This document shows, piece after piece, positions 23,722 to 35,300 of a stretch of DNA of 64,000 nucleotides (positions within the stretch are counted from its first letter, which is position 1; each line of letters starts with the position of its first letter). The stretch is taken from the NCBI GenBank assembly GCA_000151295.1, contig GG745340.1, positions 825,654 through 889,653 of the forward strand, written 5' to 3'. A model generated the notes under the pieces. It was not told where the DNA came from. It saw only the letters and a list, made by a program, of their open reading frames with translations, and did not search any database. The DNA comes from Allomyces macrogynus ATCC 38327 (taxonomy: Eukaryota; Blastocladiomycota; Blastocladiomycetes; Blastocladiales; Blastocladiaceae). Position numbers and translations under genes: made by a program.

Positions 23722-24651
23722 GCGCCGTCGTTGTTGTTGTCATTTTCTTTTTGTTGTTTCCCTCGTGGCAGTGCCTGGCGCGAGTGTCGGGGACCGCAGT
23801 TGTCGTTGTTGTTGGCCAGTGGCCAGAATAATTCATTTCCTTTCCGTCACAGTGCGTCGTGTCTCCGCTCCAGTCCTCCCGCTCATGACCGGCCCGATGG
23901 CATTGCACGAAGGAGAGCAAAGAACAGCCTTCCCATTTGATCTAGATACACGACGAGCCCGCACCAAGCAAATCGCGGACCCGTCCATTCCACACCAGGA
24001 GCATCAATCCAGGACGCATGCCCACAACAAATGAAGAGCGGGGGACGTGAGGAGCAAGAGATAACAAATGTATGTACGCGCCCTAGGGCACGCTCCTCGT
24101 CGCGCGCAAAGGCGCGGGGATGTACGCGAGCGGATTCAAGAGAAACGAAAAGCCAACCGAATCGTAACACCAAGGCAATGGGGACAAAAATGGCTTGAAG
24201 AAAAATGGAAAACATAGGTAGGGAGGCCGTCGAACCACGGAAGGCAACACAGGGCAAGAGCAATCAATCGGCAAACGCAAGGGGGGCATCATCACCAACA
24301 TCATAAAAATAGAGAAGTCAGCGCCGCGAAGGTAGGGGGAGAAGAGGTGTAAAGAAGCCGGCCGGACACTCGGGAATGCACGACGTCCAAGATGATGTGA
24401 GCGAAAACGGGCAAGGCAAACAAACGTAAGGAACGGAGACACGACCAGCACAAACGAACACAGACGAAGTCGAAAATGCAGACGAAGCGGGAAGAAGCGG
24501 GAAGAAGTAACACTGGAACGGAACGGAACGGAACGAAGGAGATGGCAAACCAAAACGGCAAAACACGATGGGGAGCGAAGCAAAGCACACGGAATCTGGG
24601 AAACGAAAGAAATGCCAGCAACGCCGGGACCCGACCCGGCAGATGCGGCGC
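23722..24651. other. Convergent 3' regions of LC8 and the His/Gln-rich gene
   Basis: Long purine-rich (plus strand) stretch that would be a pyrimidine-rich 3' UTR of the minus-strand gene. A short GGAAC repeat sits near 24512-24535. No gene supported. Confidence 0.45.
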
Positions 24652-25865
24652 TTAGCGGCGCGACGCATGGCGTGCGTTCTTGCGACCGGTCGCATGCTCG
24701 CCACCCTTGTTGGCCTGGTGGTGGTGGCGACGACCGTGGTGGTTGTTATGGTGGTGGTGGTGGTGGTTCCCATTCGCGTGGTGGTGCTGCTGTTGCGGTG
24801 GCGCCGGCGCGTGCTGCTGGTGGTGGTGCAGGTGGTGCACGGGCGGCGACGGGTAGAAGGCCTGCGGCGGCGCGTGGTGGTGGTGGTACGGCTGCTGGTA
24901 GAGGTAGGCGTACTGGTCGTCGCCCGACGAAATCGACCAGGCGCGGCCACGATTGCTCGCAGCAGCGGCAGCGACAGCACGCGCAGCGTGGCCCGGCGAT
25001 GCGCGGCGCGGCGGCGACGTGCCGATCGACGACCCGTTGCGCGAGCGCGACGGCGACGGCGTGCGCGTGGCGGGCGGGTAGAGCGTGGCGAGCAGGAGTT
25101 CGCGGCGGATCTGGAACGGGGGAGGCAAGTCATGCAAGGCAACAGGGGAACAGTCATGCGGAGAGAGTGGTGAGAACAACCGCTTTCAAGGCGCACGGGA
25201 TGGTCGGCGAACTGGCGTGGGTGGGTCGCGGCCCACCGCGATGGAGTGCGATTCATGACCGGGCATGACAGGCCATGAGGCAACGTAACACTCGCCGACC
25301 ACAAGAAGACAACAAGACGACGCACCTCATCCTCACCGACCCCATGGTCCACGGCCAGCGTGGCCAATGGCAGCGGGCAAAAGGCCACGTCCTCGGCGAG
25401 CGAAAACGGTGCCGGGTGCGGCGGCGGAATCGACGCAGGCGGCGGCGAGTGCAGCGAGCGCGCCAGGTCCAGCTCGGCACGGTACTCGGCAGCGACGGCG
25501 AGCGCGTGGTCCATGGCCGGGTCATGGCCGGCAAGTCTGTAGTGCGGGCTCGCGCGGTGCTGGTGCTGCTGCTGCTGCTGTTGCTGCTGCAATGGGCGAG
25601 GCGGGTAACCACCACTGCTGCGGCCGGGCGTTCCACGCGAGGCAGCCGCGGCCGACCAGGACGAGTGCAATGGCGGGTCGTTCAAGTGGTCGGCAGCCGA
25701 CCCAACGAGCGACGGCGGCGGCGATGCGTCGTTGCCAGCAGCCGACGGCAGCGAGGTCGTGGAGACGGGTGTGGACAGCGCCCAGGGGCCCTCGGCGGCA
25801 GCAGCGAGGTGGTGCGCCGAGGCAAAGGGCGCTGGGCCCAAGGGCGGGTAGACGAGCGTGGCCAT
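24652..25865 (-). CDS. Low-complexity His/Gln/Ala-rich protein, unrecognised
   Basis: Two exons on the minus strand (25326-25865 and 24652-25110) give 332 aa, joined across a 215-bp intron with a GTGCGT donor; phase is kept. The first exon has Ala/Pro/Ser-rich sequence with a run of eight Gln. A moderately ordered stretch follows: YRAELDLARSLH, FCPLPLATLAVDHGV, then IRRELLLATLYPPATRTPSPSRSRNGSS across the junction. The C-terminus is very His-rich (HHLHHHQQHAP, NHHHHHHNNHH) and ends in basic residues. No known domain seen. A GAC repeat just upstream in the same frame (25878-25901) could extend the N-terminus by Asp residues if an upstream exon exists. The call as a gene rests on long codon-biased frames. 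Confidence 0.6.
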
Positions 25866-26481
25866 GGTCGCAATGCGGTCGTCGTCGTCGTCGTCGTCGT
25901 CTTGAGCGGGGGCGGGTTTGCGTCACCTTGGCCGTGTCGTCGGTCTTGTTGGCGTCGTCGCGGCCACGGCCAGCTCGGGCTCGGGCAGCGCAGCGTCGGC
26001 GCGGGGTCGGGGTGCCGGTGCGGTGCGCTGCGAAGCGAGCAGGCGCGCGAGACGGCGGGAACGTTGCGGGGGAGGAATGGCCGCAGCGATGGCGACACGA
26101 CGGTGCGGGGCCGACGACGCCGGCGGGCTGTGCGAGGCAAGTGCGTGCGGAACGTGGCCCGCCATCTCTGTCGAGGTCACGCCGGCGCGCAGGCGAAGCG
26201 TCGGGCGCTTCATCCATCGATCAGATTGGCAGCGTGGCCGGGAACCGACATCGACACATCGAAATCTGATTTTCCAGGCGTGATTTCTGCCAATCGGGCC
26301 GCCAAGGCTCCAGCACGGTGACAAACCCGACCCCGCTTGCTGCCGCTTTCCGGGCCGCCGCCGAGTGCGCCATCCCTGCCGCAGACCGATCAGAGGCCCT
26401 TCTCTCCCGACGCCGACCCGTTCGCTCCTGGACGACATCAACAACAGCATCCACCGCCGACCACCATCACCCCAGTTCGCC
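25866..26481. other. Divergent promoter region, His-rich gene (-) and mitoferrin (+)
   Basis: Contains a (GTC)n run at 25878-25901. Frames on both strands here are Arg/Pro-rich, as expected of non-coding GC-rich DNA. Confidence 0.45.
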
Positions 26482-27762
26482 ATGCCGCTCGACCCGCTGC
26501 TGCCCGCCACCATGTCGCCCGCCACGTCGCCGCACCCAGCATGTCCGTCGCCTTGTGCTGCCGCACCGGCACCACACCGCCACGTGCCGCTCGTCGCGCA
26601 CTCGCCGAGCGAGGCCGGCGCCGCAACCGACCCGGACTACGAAGCTCTGCCCGACACGGCCGGTCCCGTCGCGCACATGGTCGCTGGCGCGCTCGCCGGC
26701 ATCACCGAGCACACGGTCATGTACCCGGTCGACGCTATCAAGACGCGCTTGCAAATGCTCGCGCCGCAACGTGCCGTCGCTGCGGCTGTCGCGTCTGGAA
26801 ACGGTGCCGCTATCCTTGCTGCCGGGCCGCCACAGTACGCGGGCACGGCCGAGGCGTTTGCGCGCATCGCATCGACTGAAGGACTGCGCTCGCTCTGGCG
26901 CGGCGTGAGCTCTGTCGTTGTCGGCGCTGGACCCGCGCACGCGCTTTACTTTGCCACCTACGAGTACTTCAAGGGTTTGGCGCTGACGATGCAGGCGGCC
27001 GGGTCCGGGTCGGCATCAACCGACGTGATTGACCCAATGTGGGCTGGTACGTGGTGAATCTGATTCTATCCCCGCTGTTTGGCTTGACTGCTCAGCGAAC
27101 CCTTTCATTCCCATACACGATTGCACCCAACAACATGGATCTAACCCTACTCCTCCTCTTCCCATCCACCAGCCGGCGCCGGTGCCACGGCCACGGTCCT
27201 GCAGGACGCGCTCATGAACCCGTTTGACGTGTGCAAGCAGCGCATGCAAGCGTTTTCGGGCGCGCAGTACCGGTCGCTGCTGCACTGTGCGACGACGCTC
27301 GTGCGCAACGAGGGCTTCTTCCGCGCCTTCTACACGTCCTACCCGACGACCCTCTCCATGTCGATCCCGTACCAGTCGCTGCACTTTGCCACTTACGAGG
27401 CCGTCTCGGAAGCCATCAACCCGGACCACGTCTACGACCCGCGCGCACACATGGCCGCTGGCGCCACGGCCGGTGCGCTGGCGGCTGCCGTCACGACCCC
27501 GCTCGACGTGGCAAAAACGCTCTTGCAGACCCAGGGCGAGTCACCCGACCCCGCGATTCGCGCCGCGCGTGGGATGCGTGATGCGGTTCGGCTCGTCTTC
27601 CAGCGTGAAGGGTACCGCGGGTTCGCCAAGGGATGGGCGCCGCGCGTGCTTTCGCATATGCCCGCGACCGCCATTTGCTGGACGACCTACGAGTACTTCA
27701 AGTACTTTGTCTCGTATTCGTCGGCGGCCAATGACGAGATGCCCGCACGGTCCACCTTGTAA
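26482..27762 (+). CDS. MRS4: Mitochondrial iron carrier, mitoferrin (MRS3/4, SLC25A28/37)
   Basis: Two exons (26482-27046 and 27173-27762) give 384 aa across a 126-bp intron. Three mitochondrial-carrier repeats each have the P-x-D/E-x-x-K/R signature: PVDAIKTRLQ, PFDVCKQRMQ and PLDVAKTLLQ. The first helix reads HMVAGALAGITEHTVMYPVD, the mitoferrin hallmark. LWRGVSSVVVGAGPAHALYFATYEYFK and the later PYQSLHFATYE also fit. The protein should bring Fe2+ across the inner membrane for heme and Fe-S synthesis. The N-terminal ~65 residues are disordered, and the start could be any of several in-frame ATGs there. Confidence 0.95.
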
Positions 27763-28180
27763 ACTAGCTCCGTTTGTCGTTTCTTCATTTGGATTTTTTT
27801 GGTTGTCGTGGTTGGGGGCGAGGAGCCCACTTTGTGGCTCGTCCCGTATGGTTATTTTTCTAGTGCTGGTGTTCGCTAGGCGTTTGACGATCCCCTTTGG
27901 CTTCCTTTTAGCGTTGATTGTTTGCTGCTGCTGTTTCGTTTTGTTGGTTCTTCATTATACTATAGCACCCATTGATCCTCGTCAAGGAAGTCGTTCCCCA
28001 TTGCGCGCAATCAGATCGTGCCGTTCAACTTCAGGCGTGTCGTGCGCACGGACGAGCCCATTGCCATCGAAGGTGCGGGGGGTGGCAGCGGCCGCCAATC
28101 AAAAGAACCACAAGAATAATCGATCCAGAACGCTCTAGAAAAGCGTTGTAGTCAAAAACGCGGCGCGCCTCTCTCTCTCT
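27763..28180. other. Convergent 3' regions, mitoferrin and LysRS
   Basis: T-rich 3' flank of mitoferrin, then the LysRS 3' flank. A plus-strand stretch at about 27985-28075 reads like a coding fragment (see findings), but no gene model could be completed. Confidence 0.4.
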
Positions 28181-30193
28181 TCACTCCGCCGCAGCGCCGG
28201 CGCCACCGTCCTGGTCCTTCTTGGGCGCAGTCGTGAGCGGGCGCACCGTCGGGAACGGCATCACCTCGCGAATATGGTGCACGCCCGTGAGCATCATGCA
28301 CAGCCGGTCAATCCCGAGACCCCACCCGGCTGTCGGTGGCAGACCGTACTCGAGTGCGCGGCAAAACTCGTCGTCGAGCGGTTGCGCCTCGACGTCGCCG
28401 CTGTCCTTGTCCTACACGCGCGAGGAGTGGGGGAGGAGGAGGTCGTGAGCGTGAGGATCGAGTTTGCGACTAGACTGGGGAGGGAGGAACGTACGCGCTG
28501 CTGCTGCACGAACCGGTCACGCTGCTCGGCCGGGTCGTTCAGCTCCTCATATGCGTTGACGAGCTCCTTGCCGGCGATAAACAGTTCAATGCGGGCCGCG
28601 AGGAGGGGCTACGATGCCGACACGTATTCGCCGTTAGCATCGCTCTCCACCCGTGCGAAAAAAAATGAACAGCGGACGGACATTCTCCTGCATCGACTTG
28701 GCGAGCGGGCTCATGATTCGGGGATGGCCGCGCACAAACGTCGGCTGCACGCACTCGGGCTCAATGACGTGCGAAATGACCGCGTCCAGGAGCCGCGGCG
28801 CCGTGCGCGGGTGCGCTGGCAGCGGGACGTGGTGCTTTACACAGTAGGCCTCGAGGTCGGCTTCCAAGGCTAGCGTCAACGCGACCAGATCAGCCTATGA
28901 GAACCGATGGACAAAGTCGAACAACAACATACTTGGCGAATCCAGCCTCGGCAGCGGCCCCAGCCGCGCCTCGAGAAACGGCACCACATCAATCACCTTG
29001 TACGGCGCCGTGAAATTCACCTCGTGCGTCGTCACATCGTCCACTTTGACGACCACGCGCCGTGCCCCCTCCTCGCCGTGCACCTTGACTGCAATTTCCG
29101 AGAGCATCTGCTCAGTCATGCGCATCAAGTCGTCGAGGTTCGCATACGCCATGTAGAACTCGCACGTGACAAACTCCGGGTTATGCGTCGCGTCAAACCC
29201 TTCGTTGCGAAACTGCTTGCCGAGCTCAAACACGCGGTCGAACCCGGCGACTACCAGCTTCTTGAGCCACAATTCGGGCGCGACGCGCAGCGCCATGTCC
29301 AGCCCGTACGCGTACGCCGTCGTCGTAAAGGGCCGCGCGTTCGCGCCGCCTGCTTGTGTTGACAAAACGGGCGTGTCGACTTCGAGAAAGTCGCGCGAGG
29401 CCAGAAAGTCGCGAACGTGCTGGATGACCAGAGTCCGCGTGCGCAGACGGCGGCGGAGGTCGACGTTTACGAGTAGGTCCAAGACGCGGTTGCGCGTGCG
29501 CTTTTCCTGGTCCTTGATCCGGTGCTTGAACGGGATCTCGTGCAGCGACGGCGTCAGGTGATCAACGGCGCGCGCGAACAGGGACAACTCGCCCGTGCCC
29601 GTCTTGCCAGGGAAACCGCGGAAATCTGGAATTGCGCAGAGGTGGTCAGTCCTGGATCCACCAGGGCGTGGATCACAACAACGCGACGTACACGCAATAT
29701 CACCAACCTGTACGTCGTGCTTCAACCGTTCCCAGTCGCTCTCGTCGGCGATATTCGCCTTGGACGCCATGATTTGCACGGCCTGGTCAATCTCGCCCTG
29801 GATCGTCAGGAACACGAGCTTGGAACTCGCATCGCGCCGCGCCACCACGCGGCCGGCAAGTGCCACATCCACGCTCGGATCGCGGCCCTTGGCTTCGAAT
29901 TGCGACGAGTATTGCGTGATGAACCGCGAAATGGGAGTCGGCGACAGGTGCCGGAAGTGCGGGTAGCGCAGCGCGCGCGACGTGCGCGGGTCGGTGACCG
30001 GAACGCGCGCGTCGGGCGCGGCGTTGGCGGGGGCGGAATGGATCGCGCGGCAGCATGGGACGTGTCGGGAGATGGTCGTGGTGGTCGCTGTGGGTGGTCG
30101 GTACGTCGGGCGAGGTGCGGATGCGGATGCGGTTGCGAGTGCGCGCGGGATCCACCGCGCGAACGGCGCGGTGGTCAAAGTCCTGGATATCAT
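28181..30193 (-). CDS. Lysyl-tRNA synthetase, class II, probably mitochondrial
   Basis: Five exons on the minus strand (29692-30193, 28933-29625, 28682-28869, 28495-28608, 28181-28411) give 575 aa. Residues 1-45 ([19 protein letters not shown]..., no acidic residues, many Arg) look like a mitochondrial presequence. An OB-fold anticodon domain follows ([21 protein letters not shown]), then [12 protein letters not shown]. The catalytic domain has motif 2 ([11 protein letters not shown], then [11 protein letters not shown]), the Lys-recognition segment [36 protein letters not shown], and motif 3 [19 protein letters not shown]. One enzyme could be dual-targeted by alternative starts; only the long form is seen here. 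The exon before QRDKDSG ends with GTACGT, and the exon after SMQEN uses GTCCGT. Confidence 0.94.
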
Positions 30194-30607
30194 TGCGGGC
30201 AACGAGTGCAAGTTGCGCGAGATTGGTCGTGTTGTGAGGAGAGGATGAGCGAGTTGGTGGTCAAATGTTTGATCAGCCAGACTGCCGATCACAGGGAGTG
30301 AGATGGATGAGGGCGTAAGTAAGGCAGCGAAACAAACGTCAAGAGGAGCGAGCGTAAACTGATTCCTGTTTCTGGTCGCGGCTCGCCGGCCTTCGGTCCA
30401 TTCAGCCCACTGTCGGTGACCTGATTCGTTGCGATCAACAGAATGGCTCCACAGGAACGATATCCGAGCAGCAGGCAAGTGGCCACGAAAGTTCTTTTTG
30501 TTGTTTTGCCAGCTCGTTTTGGACTCAATTTTATTGAAAATCCTAACCCCCACCCCCACATCTCTCGTAGTCGCGCGAACTCGCGTCGGTTCACGGGTCG
30601 CTCTCCA
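30194..30607. other. Intergenic between two minus-strand genes
   Basis: LysRS promoter and 3' flank of the next gene. It is AT-richer near 30490-30560. Nothing else seen. Confidence 0.45.
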
Positions 30608-31550
30608 CTACTGGCCCGGACCGTTCCACGTCGCGCCCGCACCACGCGGGTCCGCGCCACACGCGGGCGGCGGCGCGGCCGCCGACGACGGCACCATCCC
30701 GCCCGCCGAGCCGTAATAATAGTACACGTACTCGGCGGGCGGTTTCGCACCTTCTCCACCCCGTCCGACTACAACCGGCGCGGTCGGCCCCGGCCCTGCC
30801 GCCGCGACCACGCTCGCTGCGACCGGGTCGTACGCCGGCGCGTTCTTGTACGCCATGGCCGCGTGCGTGACGGCCGAGACACCCGTGAGGACCGCGTCCC
30901 CGACGCGCTCGTGCACCTTGTACTCGCGGTTCAGCGCTAGCGCCTTGATCATCCCCGCGCGACCGAGAGACGCCATCCGCCCGCGCAGATTGTATTCTGC
31001 ATCGAGCGACTTGAGCGAGGCCACGCCGTAGCCGACCGCGTCCTTGACGACGCCGGGTAAGGGGGATTGCTTGAGCGCCACGGCGCCGGCGACCGACGCC
31101 TGGATCACAGTTTCGGCGAAGGTGGGTGGGGGTGGGATCGGGGCCGCGGGCACGTATTCGGAGTTCGCGCCTGAGTATGGGTAAAGGACCGTGTAGGACC
31201 CACCGCGTTGTGTCGCGGGCCAGTCGGCGATGGCGAGGTGCGCATCGAGCGGCGCGGCCGGGTGGATCGCGATGCCGGGGGGTGCGGCCGACTCGGGCGC
31301 GATGGGGACGATGGCGCACGAACCGAGCCGTTCGACGGCTTGGAGGAGCTTGCCTTGCAACTCGACGCGTCGGTCGGCGGTCAGCGAGTCCACTATCGGG
31401 TGGAAGGGTTTCGTGAGCACGGTGTTGACATGAGATTCGACAGAACGGGAATGACGACGACGCACCGGGGAGGGCCGACAAGAGCGAGTCGATGCCGGTA
31501 AAGAAGAGGTCAAAGGCAATCTTCTCGTTCTGCACGAGTGTCGCCCCCAT
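30608..31550 (-). CDS. Unrecognised 289-aa protein with DxEY-type repeats
   Basis: Two exons on the minus strand (31466-31550 and 30608-31392) give 289 aa across a 73-bp intron with GTGCGT donor. It starts GATLVQNEKIAFDLFFTGID with no signal peptide. The middle contains Pro-rich linkers and then an Ala/Val-rich helical region: VIQASVAGAVALKQSPLPGV, SLDAEYNLRGRMASLG and LNREYKVHERVGDAVLTG. These recurring acidic/Asn-x-E-Y-x-hydrophobic units resemble those in the Vip1-like protein at 18.3-19.4 kb. The C-terminus is low complexity with YVYYYYG and ends in Pro/Gly. I do not recognise the family. The senescence/spartin-type Ala-Val helical domains are a loose alternative. Confidence 0.65.
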
Positions 31551-32316
31551 TGAAATTCGCGGTCAGCTTGTCGCCGTGCCCCGACAGGCAGACGAGAACA
31601 CTTGAGCACGCACGCCTTTGGCGTCTTCGTCGCGCGCGCGTCGCATCAGGTACATGCCCGTCTCAAGGGCGGCCGCATCCATTGTAGGTGGCGAACAAAG
31701 GGATCAAACCTTGCGTGTCGCGTCGTCTTCTCACTGCGGGACCGTTCGAGCGTGTCGTGTCGGGCCGTTGCAGAGGTTGGCTGGTGGCGCCGGATCAGGT
31801 CAGTTCAAGTTGGCAGTCTTGCGGCCAAAGCGAGGAGAACGGGCGAGGGTGGCCCGGCTGGCGTCAAATCAGGTCAGTGGAACGAGCAATCTGGGAGTTT
31901 CAATGGCGCGCCCTGGTCCAGCGGCCCCTTGCGATGAGCGTGGACTGAGGGCTGCCAGTCCGAGATGCCAAAGCACGCTGTTTGCGCGGCATTGAAAGCT
32001 CTCGAGCGGCGGGAAGCGCTCAAGGGCGGGCGTTCAAGGAGCGGGAGACGTGCCAGGAGAAAACTACGACGCGGTCACGCCACGCTCATTGCCGACCTGA
32101 TCTTGCCGATTTCTGTTGCCACGATTTCGTCGTCAAGACGGAAACAGCACTGCCTGCAACCCCAATATCAACAATATCAACGGCCAACCTGCTGCAAAAT
32201 AACCCGACTGCCGAGTCAACAGCGTTCAGCAGCACTTTGGTCCCGTTAAAGGTCGACTTGGCCGAGAACCGTGGCGATCCATCGGGCTGGCCTCGATTCC
32301 GCTCAGTCCAGCGAAA
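31551..32316. other. Divergent promoter region before NCKAP1
   Basis: Non-coding sequence between divergent starts. No RNA or further gene seen. Confidence 0.5.
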
Positions 32317-35300
32317 ATGGTCGTCGCGGACACATCCAAGATTGCCGAGCATCTCGTCTTGTTGACGCGATATGGCGCGCCGCTCCTCGAGTCGCTCGTG
32401 GCCGTGAAAAATCTCGCGGGGATGCCAAGCAAGTCGAACACGGCGCCCGTGACGCCCGTGCTCAAGCTGTTCAAGGACCCGTCGCTGCTCGTGGTCGCCA
32501 AGGCGTTTGCGAAAAAGTTTCCTGACACCGAGTCGGTCAACAAGGTAACAGTGGCCGTGCTCACCCGAATTGTGGGAGACTTGCTCGACGGAATAGATCC
32601 CGGCGTTGGGAATGAACGATTCGGGATGATTGACATACTGCGTTCTTATCCTAGCAATCCAAAGAGTACAAGGAGTTTGTCGACGCGTTTAAAGAGGTCA
32701 AGGAGGAGCTGCGCCCGATCTACCAGGTTTTTTCGGCCCTGGTGGACTTTGTCGAGAATGCGCGCGCCGTGCTCAACGCTTGCGCGCAGCTGACGGCCGT
32801 GAACGTGCGTGCAACCGCCCATTCTTCTCCACCCTGCCCACTGCTCTCGGCTGACCCGTGGCCCTCGAAACCGCGTCTTTCGATTCCGCTAGCTCGACGT
32901 CAACCCGGACATTGCAGAGCACTTTCTCTTCCTCGCGCACTATCTCGCCACCTCGCTGCTCACCGTGTCCAAGATGGGCAAGAGCAAGAAGGCGATTGCG
33001 GCCGCGGTTATAGTTCTCGACGCGCGCACGGGCGTCGTGCTCGACTCGTCGTTTTCCAAGTACGTTTGCTTTGCGCTCGCGTGTTGACTTTCCCAGTTTG
33101 GACCATGACGAACGAATCGAATTCCCGCTGCGTAGGATCGCCGACCTGTTTGTGGCTTTGGAAAAGCCCTACCAGTTCATTTCCGAGGTGTTTGCGCCGA
33201 TTGGACCCAAGATCACCAGCTTTCTGAGCGGCCTCAAGATCGAAATGTCGCTCGGCCCGCTCGCCACGTTTGAAGTGCTGCGAAAGGCCGGCATCTTTGG
33301 CGTCGTGGGCATGGCCTGCGCGGATCCGAACCTCCCCACGGTCTACGACACGGTCCGCTGTCGTTGCTCAGCTGCCGGTCGCTCCTTCGTCGGGTTTGCT
33401 AACTTGACGCGACTCTCCCCGTCGTAGCGCTTGCGCATGATCACGCACATGTCGATGTACGCGCAAAGCGTGCTCACTGTGCTCTTTGCCTGCCCGCAAG
33501 AGGTCTTAAGCGACTCGAACGCCGCGACGCTGCTCAAGCTCGCCATCAGCAGCGGGACGTTCACAGGCTTGGCCAACAACGAGGTGCGGTTCCACCGGGT
33601 CATTCTCCATGCTGCCAGTCGTTGATAACGATGCTCCACCCGCAGACGTTCCAAGTGCAAGCCGAGTTTGACGCGCTCATCAAGTCAAATGGCAAGTTGT
33701 CCAAGCTCAAGTCGATCTACACGTACGCTTTCGCTTCGTCATCACGTCTTTCGCTGTGGACCTTTGCTTCTGCTCAAACTAACAATTTTGCACTTTGACC
33801 GATTGGTAGCGACGCGCTCACTCGGCAGCGCCAGTCGGCGCTCAAGTTCCACAAGGACCGGCGCCAATTCATCTCGCACCAGCTCTTCCACCTCTGGAAA
33901 CTGTGCCAGGACCGGCCCGCACTGCTCGGCCCGAAATTTGCGCAGGTTCTCGGCGCCCTGACCTTTGCCCGCGACGAGATTGTGCACTACTTCATCTACG
34001 CCGACGAGCAGGCGTCGCGCATCGTGCAAAAGGGCGCGCCCAAGCAGCCGCTCGAGCTCGACGTGCTGAGATTGCTGCACGTTATGCTCAACGTGCGGCG
34101 GCTCGCTCGGAAGCATGAACGCATGATTCGCACCTACACGTGCGACCTGCTCGCGACCACGTTTCTCGGCAGCGTGACCGAGGCGTTTGACGCTCTGGAT
34201 GGGCTCGGGTCGGTGCCCGACGGCGTCAAGGCCGTGATCCACGATTTGCGGGCCACCTATACGGCGGGGTCGATTGACAACCCCTCAGCGTTCAAGGTAC
34301 GTGGCTGGTTGAACGTTCTCCTGTCCGCTACTTTGTCAAGAGCTAACCTCTCGTTTCACAACTCCGAGGCGTTTCGGCTCAACTGGGCTCGGCTACAAGT
34401 CTTCTTTTCGCTGCCCGAGACGCTCGTCCCGATCAACTCGATCCCGCACATCACCAAGATCCTGAACGAGGTCGCCGAAAAATGCGCGTGGATCGACGAC
34501 TTTGACCACGTCGTCACGGATCACAGCGACCTGCGCCAGCTGTTCCAGTTCCGCGGCGCCATTTTGGCGCACATTGATGAGAGTATCACGGACCCGACGC
34601 CGCCCGCGTGCGAGGGGATCATGGACTTTGTTCCGGCGCTCGCGCAAGATTTTTGCATGAATGTGAGCCGACCGCGCGAGGAGGTCGTCAAGGCCAGTGT
34701 CGAGTTCTTGCAGGACGCCATGTCCAAGCTCGCGACGTATGTCGGCACGCTCATGTTCCGCATCGTGCAGCAAAAGGTCGCGTTTGAGCGGAAAGCGCGG
34801 CTCGATGGGATCGCGCTCAAGACCAAGCAGGCCACGTCGGAGCCGCTGACGAGCGCGGAGAGCGCGCTAAATTACGCGACCAACCCGTGCCGAGGGTTCG
34901 TACTTGGCCAACTGCGCTCGTTTGCATCGTTTGCATCGCGAGCACTTTCTTGACGGGAACTTCCTCTCCTTTCACCAGGCTTGAGTACGAAAAGGCGTGT
35001 CTCATCGCTGCTCTGGCCGTATTTTCCGACGCGGCCGAGATTGATTGCGAGCACTTCACCGCCAAGACGTGGGACTACCTCGTGCAGGTCATCACGCGGC
35101 ACCTCGAGCAGTTTTTGCAGTGGGCCGTTTTTGACCACGAGGTGAACGCCCTCAAGGAGCCGCCCCTCGGCGACGACATGAGCTACGCCATTCAGTTGCC
35201 AACCAACATCTTGACCGCGTACGAGACGGCCTTCTACGAGATCAAGGCCTTGATGGCGCCGCTGCCCGACTTCCCCGTCGAGGAGCTGTTCACGTCGGTG

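Noticed and set aside
24318..25325. Long minus-strand frame running through the intron and 3' flank of the His/Gln-rich gene
   Set aside because: It is Arg/Thr/Phe-rich junk after the GTGCGT donor; splicing to the IRRELLLATLYPP exon gives a more natural protein.
33584..33618. 35-bp intron alternative between NCKAP1 exons 5 and 6
   Set aside because: A 62-bp alternative with the acceptor CCGCAG at 33645 is also in phase and fits the usual intron size.
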